Of a stretch of 64,000 nt of DNA, positions 11,475 through 19,573 are shown piece after piece. Below the pieces are notes generated by a model, which was not told where the DNA came from, made no database searches, and saw only the letters and a list, made by a program, of their open reading frames with translations. The DNA is from Enterococcus wangshanyuanii. Its GTDB lineage: Bacteria; Bacillota; Bacilli; Lactobacillales; Enterococcaceae. The position numbers and the translations under genes were made by a program. Position 1 is the first letter of the stretch, and each line of letters begins with the position of its first letter. The stretch is from positions 1-64,000 of the forward strand of contig NZ_CP021878.1 of assembly GCF_002197645.1 (NCBI RefSeq), written 5' to 3'.

Positions 11475-11619
11475 TGATCTCGCCTCGTTCAATTCGTTGA
11501 AGTAAAGATTTAAAAGCCTCTTGCCGTCCTACGCCCCTTGATCCAAATAAAACCGGACATTTGAAATACTTCCCTTGTTCGGTTTGTACTATTTTCTTTG
11601 ATCCCTTTTTTTTACTCAC
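11467..11619 (-). CDS. Small basic 50-residue protein, GTG start
   Basis: The frame starts at GTG, overlapping the stop of the 77-residue gene by eight bases (GTGAGTAA), so translational coupling is likely. It is rich in lysine and arginine and ends QRIERGEITI. The core CPVLFGSRGVGRQEAFKSLL is repeated, diverged, in the broken frame at 10651-10797, which supports it being a real gene. I do not recognise the family. The copy near 61980-62127 is corrupted. Confidence 0.55.
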   Translation of the reverse strand: MSKKKGSKKIVQTEQGKYFKCPVLFGSRGVGRQEAFKSLLQRIERGEITI

Positions 11620-11845
11620 TTAAATGCCTCCCTACTTTGATTGTGCTAATTTCTTCATTTAATAGTTCCATTGCACGTCTAACAACAAAACCAAATGAAT
11701 TGTTTTTAGGCATTAGTTCAAGGTTTCTCCGAATTTCTCCATATGTCCCTGTCTCTTTTTTCAGTTCCTTCAGTAATTCATTCGCTTGATTTTCAATAAA
11801 GTCATCACAGATAATCATTTTTTTGATTACTTTTTCTCTTTCCAT
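11612..11845 (-). CDS. Unknown 77-residue protein
   Basis: A small charged protein beginning MEREKVIKKMIICDDF, with a helical, leucine-rich middle (ANELLKELKKETG) and RRAMELLNEEIS towards the end. No membrane segment. It may be DNA- or protein-binding, but no family is recognised. It is preceded by AAAGAAGG and followed by an overlapping gene. The second copy is damaged near 62200 and 62236. Confidence 0.55.
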   Translation of the reverse strand: MEREKVIKKMIICDDFIENQANELLKELKKETGTYGEIRRNLELMPKNNSFGFVVRRAMELLNEEISTIKVGRHLSE

Positions 11846-11893
11846 TTTAAAAGCCTTCTTTCTTTGTGTATTAACTTAACTCTTTGTGACTCC

Positions 11894-12232
11894 TTATCGT
11901 AAGTGCCAATTCTGCATTTTTGATCTAGACAATCTAACATTATTTGGAATAGAAAAGCGTAATCGTGCTTTATTTTTACCACAATATCGCCAACTACCTT
12001 TTGTAATCGGAATTTTTATTGTTTTTCTATTGTGAACCAACAAAATCGCACTGTATTCCTGCCATTGTTTTAATTCCAACAAATTGTTTTCTCTTAGTTC
12101 GATTACTTTATTTGCATTGATTGTTAACTGTTTTAGGATTTTTTGTTGATTGCTGCGTTGATAAACAAAATCAACGTCTGATTCCTTCAACGCTAAGTGA
12201 CGTGCTTGTTCCTTAAAAATACTCGTTCCCAT
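11894..12232 (-). CDS. PrgU-like small protein next to the adhesin gene
   Basis: The 112-residue protein starts MGTSIFKEQARHLALKESD and lies directly downstream of the LPxTG adhesin gene. pCF10 PrgU, a PUA-fold protein of about 118 residues that limits toxicity of adhesin overproduction, occupies the same place, so a similar role is inferred. The C-terminus is uncertain: this copy ends RSKMQNWHLR, while the other copy, with two homopolymer differences, reads a 119-residue form ending TIRSHKELS. One of these frames must be a sequencing error. A strong AGGAGGTGAATAG-type binding site precedes the ATG. Confidence 0.6.
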   Translation of the reverse strand: MGTSIFKEQARHLALKESDVDFVYQRSNQQKILKQLTINANKVIELRENNLLELKQWQEYSAILLVHNRKTIKIPITKGSWRYCGKNKARLRFSIPNNVRLSRSKMQNWHLR

Positions 12233-12253
12233 CTATTCACCTCCTCGAATTTA

Positions 12254-12280
12254 AAAGAAAAACCGTTCATTAGAACGGTT
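12254..12280 (-). terminator. Hairpin with U-tract at the adhesin stop codon
   Basis: AACCGTTC and GAACGGTT pair around a four-base loop and are followed on the minus strand by TTTTTCTTTT. The stem includes the adhesin stop codon. It may partly terminate transcription before the PrgU-like gene and so lower downstream expression relative to the adhesin. Confidence 0.65.
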
Positions 12281-15200
12281 CTTCATCGTTTACGATTTGT
12301 TTGTTTCTTTTTGATCGAACTGTGAAAAAAATAATGCTGCTCAGAGTAATGATCCATCCAAGTAATTTAACAAAAATACTTGTTGGACTGTCACCAGTAT
12401 GTGGAAGTACCTTTTCAGCAACTTTTTCTACTGGTGATTTTGGCTCTTCTTTTTTCGGATCGGCAGCTTTCGGAACTTTATTGACACGTTTTTCTGTTTC
12501 ATGGTGTTCTTCTGTTCCGTCTGAATCTTGCCATTGTTGATCGGCGGTATTAATGATATCTATTCCTGCTTTCACATCTTTTTTCACGGTCATTGGCGCA
12601 TCGATTTTATAAAATTGTCCGAACGGAATTTTTTCAGTATCGACGATAGAAACCTCTTCGCCTTTAGAATTCTTTGCTTTTTTGAAGACATTCGCTGAAA
12701 TCGTCAAAGTGCCTTTTCCATCGTCTTCAATTTTGAAGTATTTTGTGAAATCTGTTCCTTTTGCATCATATACTTTCAACTGGTCTTTATTGACCGTTAC
12801 GGAAGCCGCATCGTATTTATCAACCATACGCAAATAAGTTAATTCGCTTGTTTCGTCAAATGGTCTTGTATCCAACCACAATTGATAATACAGCGTTTGA
12901 CCTGCTTTTACATCCGTTGTATTGATATTTTCTTTTTCGTTATTATCTGTTTTATCGTTGTAAGGATCTTTGTTAGAATCCGCATAACGGTCTTTCATTT
13001 CGCTGTCATCGTCTAAAAGCTTGTCTCCTGTTAAATCAAACTTTTCTTTTGATAAATCGAACTTATGCGGTTCAGGTTTCGGCGTTTTTGTGTACACTTC
13101 GTTAGAATCCTGCTTCACATCATTGATTGTCTCTACAAACGTATTTAGAACCTTGTCAGAGTCTTTAAAGCGATAGAATGAAGCGTGAATAGTAAATCCG
13201 ACCTCTTTGTCTTTATGCTTGTTTACAACGTCTAAGAACGCTTTTTGAGCAGTAAATAAGACCTTGCCTTTCTTATCTTCAGCTTTGACGAAATCTTGTG
13301 GCAATTCGTCTCCTGCTTTGTAAGAATCAAAGTCTTTGGTTGCATATAATTTGAATGTTCCGTTGTAGCGATCAAAATTTTCGTCATAATCGTCATTGAT
13401 CGTCCAGCTGGTTGTATCTTGACGATTTAGTTGTAAAACACTTGAATTTAACACGTAAAAGAAGTCAGAGTTTAAAGCAACGTCACCTTCATTGATTGAT
13501 TCCCCACCGTCAGTTTTAGTCACATCTTTTGTTGGTGGTGTCGGTGGTGTTGGAACGTCTGGCGTATCAGGATTATTGTTAAAGTGTAATGTAGATAAAC
13601 TAATCGTTGGTTTTTCAGTTGTTACGCTGCCAACAGTTCCCTTGCTATTTGGGTTCTTTTCTGTACTGCTGTCTTGTAGGGCAAATTTACGTGTAGAGTA
13701 CGGATTAGAGAAATCTTTATTGTAGCTTGCACTGATTGTTAAAATATCTTTTTCTTGATCTGTTTCCATATGAATATAGATTGGTCTGATTTTTTTACGA
13801 CCTTCAGGTTCACTTTTCTCTTCTAATACCCAATCGCCATAAACTAAGTTCCCTAATGCATAACCATCGTCCCCTGTCACTGGATCAACTCCAGTAACCA
13901 TAGTGACTGGTTCAGCAATCGTTCCTTCTAACGGATTAGCGATAAATTCAATATCGTTAAAGCCAGAAGAACCTTCATTCTCAGGCAATGTAAACATTTT
14001 ACTGATCTTGATTGCTGCTTCGATCGCACGGTTTTTACTGTTTGTATCCGTTGTTACTGTAACCAACGTTTGATCGTCTTGTTTCGTAATTTCAAACGTA
14101 TGCTTGATCGCATCAGTGACATATCCTTCACCTGCATCAACTTCATACCAATAAAATTTACCTAACGGTAAGTTTCCAACCGCAGCTGTTAATTTTTCGT
14201 CGTCTACATCGATTACGACTTGATCACCGAAATCAACTTTATTTCCACCAATCACAGCACTAGTGACTTTTTCTCCTGCTAATAGCTCAGGATTAGGTAT
14301 ATCCGACCACTTAACTGGATCACCTTGTTTGTGTTTACTTGATCCTGTTGAATCATCATCATAAAACAGTTGGAATTTTGCTGTTTTTAAAACAGCTTTC
14401 CCATTTTGGTCAAGCCCAGTGTCTACATCTTCTTTTTGTAGCAAGTTTTGCCCTTTGATCTCTTGGTTCGTTCCTTTTGCTTCACCAAAAACAACTTCTG
14501 TATTTTGGTCTTTATAGGTCAGCTTAACCGTTTGTGGTTTAAAAGTGTTCGCAAAACCAGCTGAAGAACTGATTTCAGTGATCGTGTACTCACCTAGAGG
14601 AAGATCCTTCTTGATTGCTGTTCCTGTTTCATCTGTTGTAATGGTATATGTTTTTCCATCTGTTACAGATTTCAGCTCAAATTTATTGCCTTTCAAATTG
14701 TATTTTTCATTCCACATGTCAGCACCCGATTCTACGCCTGTTTTCTTAATGGTAATTTGTCCAGTAACGGCGATATTTTCAAGTTTCACAGGCGTGGTTT
14801 TTCCTGCTTGGACTTTAATTGTCGTATCAGGACGTACCGTTTGACCACTACTTGCCCAATTAGAGGATTTTTCTTTCAATGTATATTCCCCAACAGGCAA
14901 ATACTTAGATTTTCCATTGCCGTTTTTATCTAATTTAATCGTATCAACAACTTTTCCTTGTTTGTTATACACGTCAAATGATAACGTGTCGAACGAATAG
15001 AATTTATTCCAATTATCTTTCCCATATTGAAGCGTTGACTTATCAATAGATAGATAACCACCGACTTGCCAACTCGGAATCACACCGAAAATACCTGTCA
15101 CAATATCCGCATGGTTATTTAAACCATCTGTATATTTATAGCCGACAGTATTTTTGTTCCAACGTTTCAATACTAAATAAGAATTAGGGGAGAGCTGTGT

Positions 15201-16118
15201 TGTATCATTATTGATTGCTCCCCCAGGAGAAGAAACCATCCCATTTCCACTAATAGATAGTTTTGTATCAGGAGATAAAATATAACCTAACGCTCCTTCA
15301 CCATCCATTGTAGCTAACTGTGAAGCATCGATATCACTCATTTTGATTGGCATCAATGTATCATCAGGTAAAGGTTGTCCTGTATTGTCAACCAAAATCA
15401 CCGAATAATTTATATTATCCAAAAACATTAGTGAAGATCCATCAGAAGATCCACCGCCTTCAATGCCGCCACCTTCACCTTGACCTCCACCTTCAGTACC
15501 TCCTTCAGATAAAATACCCCATCCTAAAGTAAGCACACCGTTTTGACTTTTAGCTACCAATAAAGCTTCATCAAAGGCTGTTAGGGGCGAAGTTGAAGAA
15601 CCAAATCCTTCAACTGATTTTAGAGTAACAACCATAGATAATGGTATTTCTTTTCCAGTGCTAATTTGAATAGCTGTACCTACATTCATAATTGTCGCAG
15701 CTTGTCCAACTTTTAAATTTATTCCTTTATCCGTTGGTAAATACCCATCACCACCAAAAATAGTAGTAGGCGCACTACCAAAACTTGATAAGTCTTTTCC
15801 GTTATACAAAACGGTATCAGTGCCCCATGTAACCTGCTTAATAACATGGCTTGGGGAACCAATTTCTTCAAATAAGTTTTGAGTCAATTCTTGGAACCAT
15901 GGATCATCCATGTCATTTGTAGGGGCTTTTAAGACTGGCGCATTATTGATTTTTCCTATTTCAGTCACGCCACTAGGAATTGTAAATGCTTGTGCCTCTT
16001 GTAATAAGAGCTGACTAAATGGTGCCATAGGGATTAATGCATTAACACACAACACCCCAAACAAAACGGCACCAAGTAATCGTTTTTTCCATTTTTGAGT
16101 TTGTTCCTTTTTTTCCAT
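12270..16118 (-). CDS. LPxTG cell-wall adhesin with SpaA/Cna-B and AgI/II-type domains
   Basis: A 1282-residue surface protein. It begins with a basic signal peptide (about residues 1-44), then a unique N-terminal region, a glycine-rich linker near 205-225 and several prealbumin-like (SpaA/Cna-B) repeats. These are marked by YTLKEKS, YTITEIS, WYEVDAG and WVLEEKS, the YxxxE E-box expected for intramolecular isopeptide bonds. After a proline spacer (TPPTPPT) comes a region resembling the C-terminal isopeptide domains of antigen I/II and PrgB. It ends with LPHTG at about 1238, a hydrophobic helix and a basic tail, so sortase should anchor it to the wall. It takes the place of aggregation substance PrgB in the operon and probably mediates mating-cell contact, but its N-terminal half differs from PrgB. 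Confidence 0.85.
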   Translation of the reverse strand: MEKKEQTQKWKKRLLGAVLFGVLCVNALIPMAPFSQLLLQEAQAFTIPSGVTEIGKINNAPVLKAPTNDMDDPWFQELTQNLFEEIGSPSHVIKQVTWGTDTVLYNGKDLSSFGSAPTTIFGGDGYLPTDKGINLKVGQAATIMNVGTAIQISTGKEIPLSMVVTLKSVEGFGSSTSPLTAFDEALLVAKSQNGVLTLGWGILSEGGTEGGGQGEGGGIEGGGSSDGSSLMFLDNINYSVILVDNTGQPLPDDTLMPIKMSDIDASQLATMDGEGALGYILSPDTKLSISGNGMVSSPGGAINNDTTQLSPNSYLVLKRWNKNTVGYKYTDGLNNHADIVTGIFGVIPSWQVGGYLSIDKSTLQYGKDNWNKFYSFDTLSFDVYNKQGKVVDTIKLDKNGNGKSKYLPVGEYTLKEKSSNWASSGQTVRPDTTIKVQAGKTTPVKLENIAVTGQITIKKTGVESGADMWNEKYNLKGNKFELKSVTDGKTYTITTDETGTAIKKDLPLGEYTITEISSSAGFANTFKPQTVKLTYKDQNTEVVFGEAKGTNQEIKGQNLLQKEDVDTGLDQNGKAVLKTAKFQLFYDDDSTGSSKHKQGDPVKWSDIPNPELLAGEKVTSAVIGGNKVDFGDQVVIDVDDEKLTAAVGNLPLGKFYWYEVDAGEGYVTDAIKHTFEITKQDDQTLVTVTTDTNSKNRAIEAAIKISKMFTLPENEGSSGFNDIEFIANPLEGTIAEPVTMVTGVDPVTGDDGYALGNLVYGDWVLEEKSEPEGRKKIRPIYIHMETDQEKDILTISASYNKDFSNPYSTRKFALQDSSTEKNPNSKGTVGSVTTEKPTISLSTLHFNNNPDTPDVPTPPTPPTKDVTKTDGGESINEGDVALNSDFFYVLNSSVLQLNRQDTTSWTINDDYDENFDRYNGTFKLYATKDFDSYKAGDELPQDFVKAEDKKGKVLFTAQKAFLDVVNKHKDKEVGFTIHASFYRFKDSDKVLNTFVETINDVKQDSNEVYTKTPKPEPHKFDLSKEKFDLTGDKLLDDDSEMKDRYADSNKDPYNDKTDNNEKENINTTDVKAGQTLYYQLWLDTRPFDETSELTYLRMVDKYDAASVTVNKDQLKVYDAKGTDFTKYFKIEDDGKGTLTISANVFKKAKNSKGEEVSIVDTEKIPFGQFYKIDAPMTVKKDVKAGIDIINTADQQWQDSDGTEEHHETEKRVNKVPKAADPKKEEPKSPVEKVAEKVLPHTGDSPTSIFVKLLGWIITLSSIIFFTVRSKRNKQIVNDEEPF

Positions 16119-16213
16119 TTTATTTCTCCAATCTTATAGTAGTTGTTCCGTCAACTTTTTAACCTGTTTATTGAGTTGGAGAACGTGTACTGTTCATTTC
16201 ATCACCTTCAATC

Positions 16214-16252
16214 AAAAAAAGAAGCAACCAAATTAAAAACTTGGTTGCTTCT
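16214..16252 (-). terminator. Terminator between the 377-residue gene and the adhesin
   Basis: On the minus strand an 11-bp stem (GAAGCAACCAA with TTGGTTGCTTC) is followed by TTTTTTT. It lies about 43 bases after the upstream gene. The 95 bases left before the adhesin ATG hold a short inverted repeat (AGTTG…CAACT near 16140-16160) and a TATAAG that could be a weak -10, so the adhesin may have its own regulated promoter. Confidence 0.75.
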
Positions 16253-16295
16253 TCATCATCTATATTTCATTTTGGGGAAGTTATCGTAAATTAGA

Positions 16296-17429
16296 CTATC
16301 CTTTATACCACGGGCTATTAGGATCTGTACTTGGATTGTAATCATTATTTTTAGCATCTTCATTTAATTGATCTTGATTCATTCCGCCTGTGCCTGCCAC
16401 TGGTGGTTGAGTAGTGCCGTTGTTTCCACTAGTTCCGTTATCAGTTACAGGTGGTTGATAATTCCCTCCATCATTTCCTCCTGTGGCAGGTGGTGCGACA
16501 TAGCCACCATTACCGCCATCATATGTTGGGGCAGGAGCTTGAGTTGCTGAGTTTTCTTCAGTAGTTCCTTGTTGAACCGTTGGGGCTACTGCTGTTTGAG
16601 TATTTTGTTGCGTTTGTGACTGTGCTTGTTGCGCTGTTTGATCGGCTGCTGCTTTTTCTGCTTCTTCTTTGGCTTTCTTATCAATGTCTTCCTTTACTTT
16701 CGCCAATTGTTCAAGCAATGCTTTTTTCGCTTTGTCATTTTTGATTTTGTCTGTCTCATTTTTAGCAGTGTCATAAAGCTTATTGTCTGTAGAAAGTACC
16801 TTGCCATCTTTGTAAACTTTCACAACTTCTGCTTTCGCAGTATCTATTTGATTAAGCTGCTTTTCAGCATTGGCAATCAATTCATTGATTGTTTTGTCGT
16901 ACGTTTTTGTAGCCCCTTCTTTAAAGAAGGCTTTACTGACATTTTCAACCGTTTCTTTTTTTAGATCATCCACAATAGCTAAATCTTTTTTCACATCAGA
17001 ACCATTGATTGCAACGCTTGTTTGTGTTTGTTGATACAATCCATTGATAGCAACAAGTGCTTCCATCGCCTTTTTAGCTTTTTTTATATTCGTATTGACC
17101 AGTTCAACTTTTTGGTCAAGGTCAGTATAGTCTTTTTTTGAGAGATTCTTTTCTTTTTTGATCGTTGTTTCTTTTGTTACTTTTTTCTGTAAATCATTGA
17201 TTTGTTTGGTTTTGATTCCTTTTTCTAAAAAATCAGTATCTTTCTTATCATACAAAGCATTGATTTCTGTATTCAAGCTATCCAATTTTTCAGTTGTTGC
17301 TTTCACTTCTTGTTTTGCTTCAGCAGCCTTTACACTTGATTGATTTTGTACATAGGCATAGGTTCCGCCTACTCCTAATAAAACAACGGCTGCAATGAGT
17401 CCCATTTGTTTTTTGGTTACTTTTTTCAT
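16296..17429 (-). CDS. Membrane-anchored extracellular coiled-coil protein
   Basis: The 377-residue protein has a basic N-terminus and one hydrophobic segment (about residues 10-27). A long lysine/glutamate-rich helical region follows to about residue 265, then a low-complexity Gln/Thr/Pro/Gly tail with repeated PPxxGGNDGGNY-like stretches, ending SPWYKG. This is the layout of a membrane-tethered protein spanning the wall, broadly like MapZ-type or surface-exclusion proteins, but I cannot name it. Its ATG overlaps the stop of the upstream HTH gene by four bases. It precedes the adhesin, where pCF10 has the surface-exclusion gene prgA, so a role in mating-pair choice is a guess. Confidence 0.65.
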   Translation of the reverse strand: MKKVTKKQMGLIAAVVLLGVGGTYAYVQNQSSVKAAEAKQEVKATTEKLDSLNTEINALYDKKDTDFLEKGIKTKQINDLQKKVTKETTIKKEKNLSKKDYTDLDQKVELVNTNIKKAKKAMEALVAINGLYQQTQTSVAINGSDVKKDLAIVDDLKKETVENVSKAFFKEGATKTYDKTINELIANAEKQLNQIDTAKAEVVKVYKDGKVLSTDNKLYDTAKNETDKIKNDKAKKALLEQLAKVKEDIDKKAKEEAEKAAADQTAQQAQSQTQQNTQTAVAPTVQQGTTEENSATQAPAPTYDGGNGGYVAPPATGGNDGGNYQPPVTDNGTSGNNGTTQPPVAGTGGMNQDQLNEDAKNNDYNPSTDPNSPWYKG

Positions 17430-17737
17430 TGTACTTCCTCCATCACACGTTTTTTTGTGTATCCTTTATTTTTTCGCCAATCAAGTAAGGTATTTTTTGT
17501 AACGTCAAACTCTTTGGCTATTTCATTGAGTGTGTAGCCATACCCGACTAACACCAAATATTTTTGTTCATCGATTTTATCAGGATTATTTTTCATTCCT
17601 TGTTGAAAAATTTCTCTTCCTAATGTTGTGATTTGCCTATACCGTTCAGTTTCAGGTTTCTTATACCAATCTGGATCTAAATCCAGTAAACGAAGCAATT
17701 CATTCCATTTAAGGTCTTTCTGTGCTTGAAATGTCAT
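17426..17737 (-). CDS. Small helix-turn-helix protein
   Basis: A 103-residue protein whose C-terminal half reads YTLNEIAKEFDVTKNTLLDWRKNKGY, a clear helix-turn-helix of the resolvase/transposase-like type. The N-terminal half is helical and charged. It is coupled to the next gene by a four-base overlap. The 110 bases upstream contain a short dyad (GAGTAA-GTTA-TTACTC, near 17812-17827) that could be an operator. A regulator of the surface-protein genes is a reasonable inference. Confidence 0.65.
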   Translation of the reverse strand: MTFQAQKDLKWNELLRLLDLDPDWYKKPETERYRQITTLGREIFQQGMKNNPDKIDEQKYLVLVGYGYTLNEIAKEFDVTKNTLLDWRKNKGYTKKRVMEEVQ

Positions 17738-17847
17738 TTTCCCACCACTTTTCTATTCTTGACTAAGAAACAAGAGAGTCAGTAGGTACGAAGCATTTTC
17801 CTTATGACTCAAGAGTAAGTTATTACTCACATTTTATCAAGTGTTTT

Positions 17848-18405
17848 CTAGATCAATGCCTGATCTACAGCTAATATTTTTGCGGTTTTATTATTTTGAG
17901 CTAAATCAAACAAACAATCTTTTATAGTGAGTGCTGCATTTGTCAACCCACGTTCTATCGTAGGCATTTCTTCTGTCGTTGTTCCTGCAAAGGATTCTAA
18001 AAATTCTGAGTCACTCACTACCTCAAATGAAACACCGTCTTGAATGTCTGAAACTGTTGTTTGATAGGCGACAACCGCTTCATCTGGTTCAGTAGCAATG
18101 ACCCATGCTTCCATTGCTATTTTAGTATGCCAAAAAGAAGAAACATATCCATCTTCGTCCTCATCGTTAGGATCAATACATAAGACTTCTTCTTTCAATG
18201 TAGTCGAGTCATCTTCAAATTCTTCAAAAACTTCTTCTGGCACATCAATTTCAACAAGTTCGATTGTATCATCCTCATATGCTTCTTCGTCATACCAAGC
18301 ATCTTTTTGTTTATCATAGTCCTGTTTAGCTTTGTTTAGATCTGTTGTCCAGTAAGTTGTTGAAAAATCAGAATCCCTATAACATTCAACTCTGTATAGT
18401 TTCAT
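17848..18405 (-). CDS. Unknown acidic 185-residue protein
   Basis: Begins MKLYRVECYRDSD and is very acidic in its first half (EAYEDDTIELVEIDVPEEVFEEFEDD). No signal peptide or membrane segment. The N-terminus resembles small plasmid/phage proteins that start with an MKLYRV strand, but no family can be named. Its start overlaps the end of the upstream two-helix membrane protein gene by one base, so it belongs to the 17.8-21.5 kb operon. Confidence 0.55.
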   Translation of the reverse strand: MKLYRVECYRDSDFSTTYWTTDLNKAKQDYDKQKDAWYDEEAYEDDTIELVEIDVPEEVFEEFEDDSTTLKEEVLCIDPNDEDEDGYVSSFWHTKIAMEAWVIATEPDEAVVAYQTTVSDIQDGVSFEVVSDSEFLESFAGTTTEEMPTIERGLTNAALTIKDCLFDLAQNNKTAKILAVDQALI

Positions 18406-18578
18406 TATTTATTCCTCATTTCTTTTTTTAAACAGCCAATAGTATATCCAACAGTATTCACAAATGTAACAAGTATCATTCCCCAACCAAAACATTCTAA
18501 ATTATCGTTAGACGAGCAGGTACCTATAATACTAAGAACACCGCCAATGAGTGATAAAACACAGTTGCTAATGATCAT
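18405..18578 (-). CDS. Small two-helix membrane protein
   Basis: With the ATG preceded by GAGGAGG, the product has 57 residues: two hydrophobic helices (about 3-19 and 31-48) around a short loop with CSSNDNLEC, then a basic end (KKEMRNK). A longer frame from 18656 lacks a good binding site. It overlaps the HTH gene by 11 bases. Function unknown. Confidence 0.55.
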   Translation of the reverse strand: MIISNCVLSLIGGVLSIIGTCSSNDNLECFGWGMILVTFVNTVGYTIGCLKKEMRNK

Positions 18579-18816
18579 TTTTTTGTTCCTCCTCATTGAT
18601 CTTTTTAAAGGTAAATACTTGCTCGATTGGCACTTCAAAAACCTCAGCAATGTCATGCGCCAATAAAAGTGACGGATTATAACGGTTTCGTTCTAATTGA
18701 ACAATTGTTACTCTCGAAACTCCTACTTTATCGGCTAATTCTTGTTGAGTCATACGTTTTCTTGCTCTCCACACGTGGATACTGGACTCAAAGCTGCTAT
18801 TCTTTTTCTTCGGCAT
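18568..18816 (-). CDS. XRE/Cro-family regulator (82 residues)
   Basis: The helix-turn-helix is evident: ARKRMTQQELADKVGVSRVTIVQLERN, followed by NPSLLLAHDIAEVFEVPIEQVF. This matches small Cro/CI-type proteins such as YozG-like regulators. The chosen ATG (MPKKKNSS) has GAGGAG ten bases upstream, while the frame could open 18 bases earlier. It overlaps the 3' end of a membrane protein gene and the 5' end of another, so it may regulate this small operon. Confidence 0.75.
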   Translation of the reverse strand: MPKKKNSSFESSIHVWRARKRMTQQELADKVGVSRVTIVQLERNRYNPSLLLAHDIAEVFEVPIEQVFTFKKINEEEQKNDH

Positions 18817-19363
18817 AAAGTTCCAACTCCTCATTTAGTAAATTCAATTCTTCCTGTGCTTTTTTTATCGCTCGTTTATCTTTTTCAATTCGTTCTATTA
18901 ATTCCTTTAGCTCAATGACTAAATAACGATCTGAAAATACGTAAGAAGTAAACTTTACTACCTCAACAATTACTTCAACTATCGCTAGGCTAATGATTTC
19001 TAAAATCAATAACCACAAGAAGAGTACAATTAAAGTAAAAATTACATTTCCAAACAAAGAAAGATATGTAGCAGGCACCATCATATGTACAATATCTGGT
19101 TGTTCAAACCCAGAATCGTAAATCGTTTTCCCCAAAAGGGCGAATAATGGAACTACAGCTAGAAGTGGAATCATGTACCATTTTGTTCTCAAAACAAGTT
19201 TGCTTCGATCAAAATACCCTAAAAATGGTAACTTTTTTAGGAGGTTTGCTCTTTTTTCTAGATAAAGAACCTTTTTTGTTTTCCTATCAAGAAGCTTTAA
19301 GAGGTTTTTCTTTTTTAGCTTATACTCTGCATAATCTATTGATTCTTTTATTGATTCAGCCAT
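18797..19363 (-). CDS. Membrane protein with flanking coiled coils
   Basis: The 188-residue product starts at an ATG with TAGGAG seven bases upstream. A basic helical N-terminus (about 1-60) leads to two or three membrane segments (about 62-82, 98-118 and 120-145) and a C-terminal charged coiled coil (ELIERIEKDKRAIKKAQEEL). Function unknown. Overlapping gene ends on both sides show tight operon packing. Confidence 0.6.
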   Translation of the reverse strand: MAESIKESIDYAEYKLKKKNLLKLLDRKTKKVLYLEKRANLLKKLPFLGYFDRSKLVLRTKWYMIPLLAVVPLFALLGKTIYDSGFEQPDIVHMMVPATYLSLFGNVIFTLIVLFLWLLILEIISLAIVEVIVEVVKFTSYVFSDRYLVIELKELIERIEKDKRAIKKAQEELNLLNEELELYAEEKE

Positions 19364-19373
19364 TTTTTCGCTC

Positions 19374-19571
19374 CTAACTCTTGTGTGTATTAATTGATAT
19401 GACTTGATTTTTTTTACGACTACTTGCAAGTAGGTTTTTCTTCCAAAGCTCGTTCACAATCACTCTATTTTGGTGTTCAGAAAATTTTGTTGTGTCAATA
19501 ATAAACATTTTTTTGTCTCTGTTTTCTTTAAAAAGTTGACGAATAAAACGTCTAATTCTAAATTTTTTCAT
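19374..19571 (-). CDS. Small basic 65-residue protein
   Basis: Starts MKKFRIRRFIRQLFKENRDKK and has many lysines and arginines. The middle reads MFIIDTTKFSEHQNRVIVNELW. An AAGGGG site lies seven bases before the ATG, two bases after the upstream stop. No family recognised; it could bind nucleic acid. Confidence 0.5.
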   Translation of the reverse strand: MKKFRIRRFIRQLFKENRDKKMFIIDTTKFSEHQNRVIVNELWKKNLLASSRKKNQVISINTHKS

Positions 19572-19573
19572 TT

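Larger units (their letters stand above)
1..13495. repeat. Left copy of a 13.5-kb end redundancy
   Basis: This whole stretch recurs in the same orientation at 50520-64000. The offset is 50519 at the left edge, 50511 in the clean middle and 50505 at the right edge, so the copies differ by many small indels. Nearly all differences are one base in a homopolymer and they break genes that are intact in the other copy. Frameshifts in this copy cluster at 1-8.4 kb and those of the other copy lie beyond 59.0 kb, the pattern expected when the ends of a circular contig overlap and are poorly polished. Confidence 0.9.

Noticed and set aside
14545..15532. Plus-strand frames inside the adhesin gene
   Set aside because: Shadows of a gene with clear domains; no start signals.
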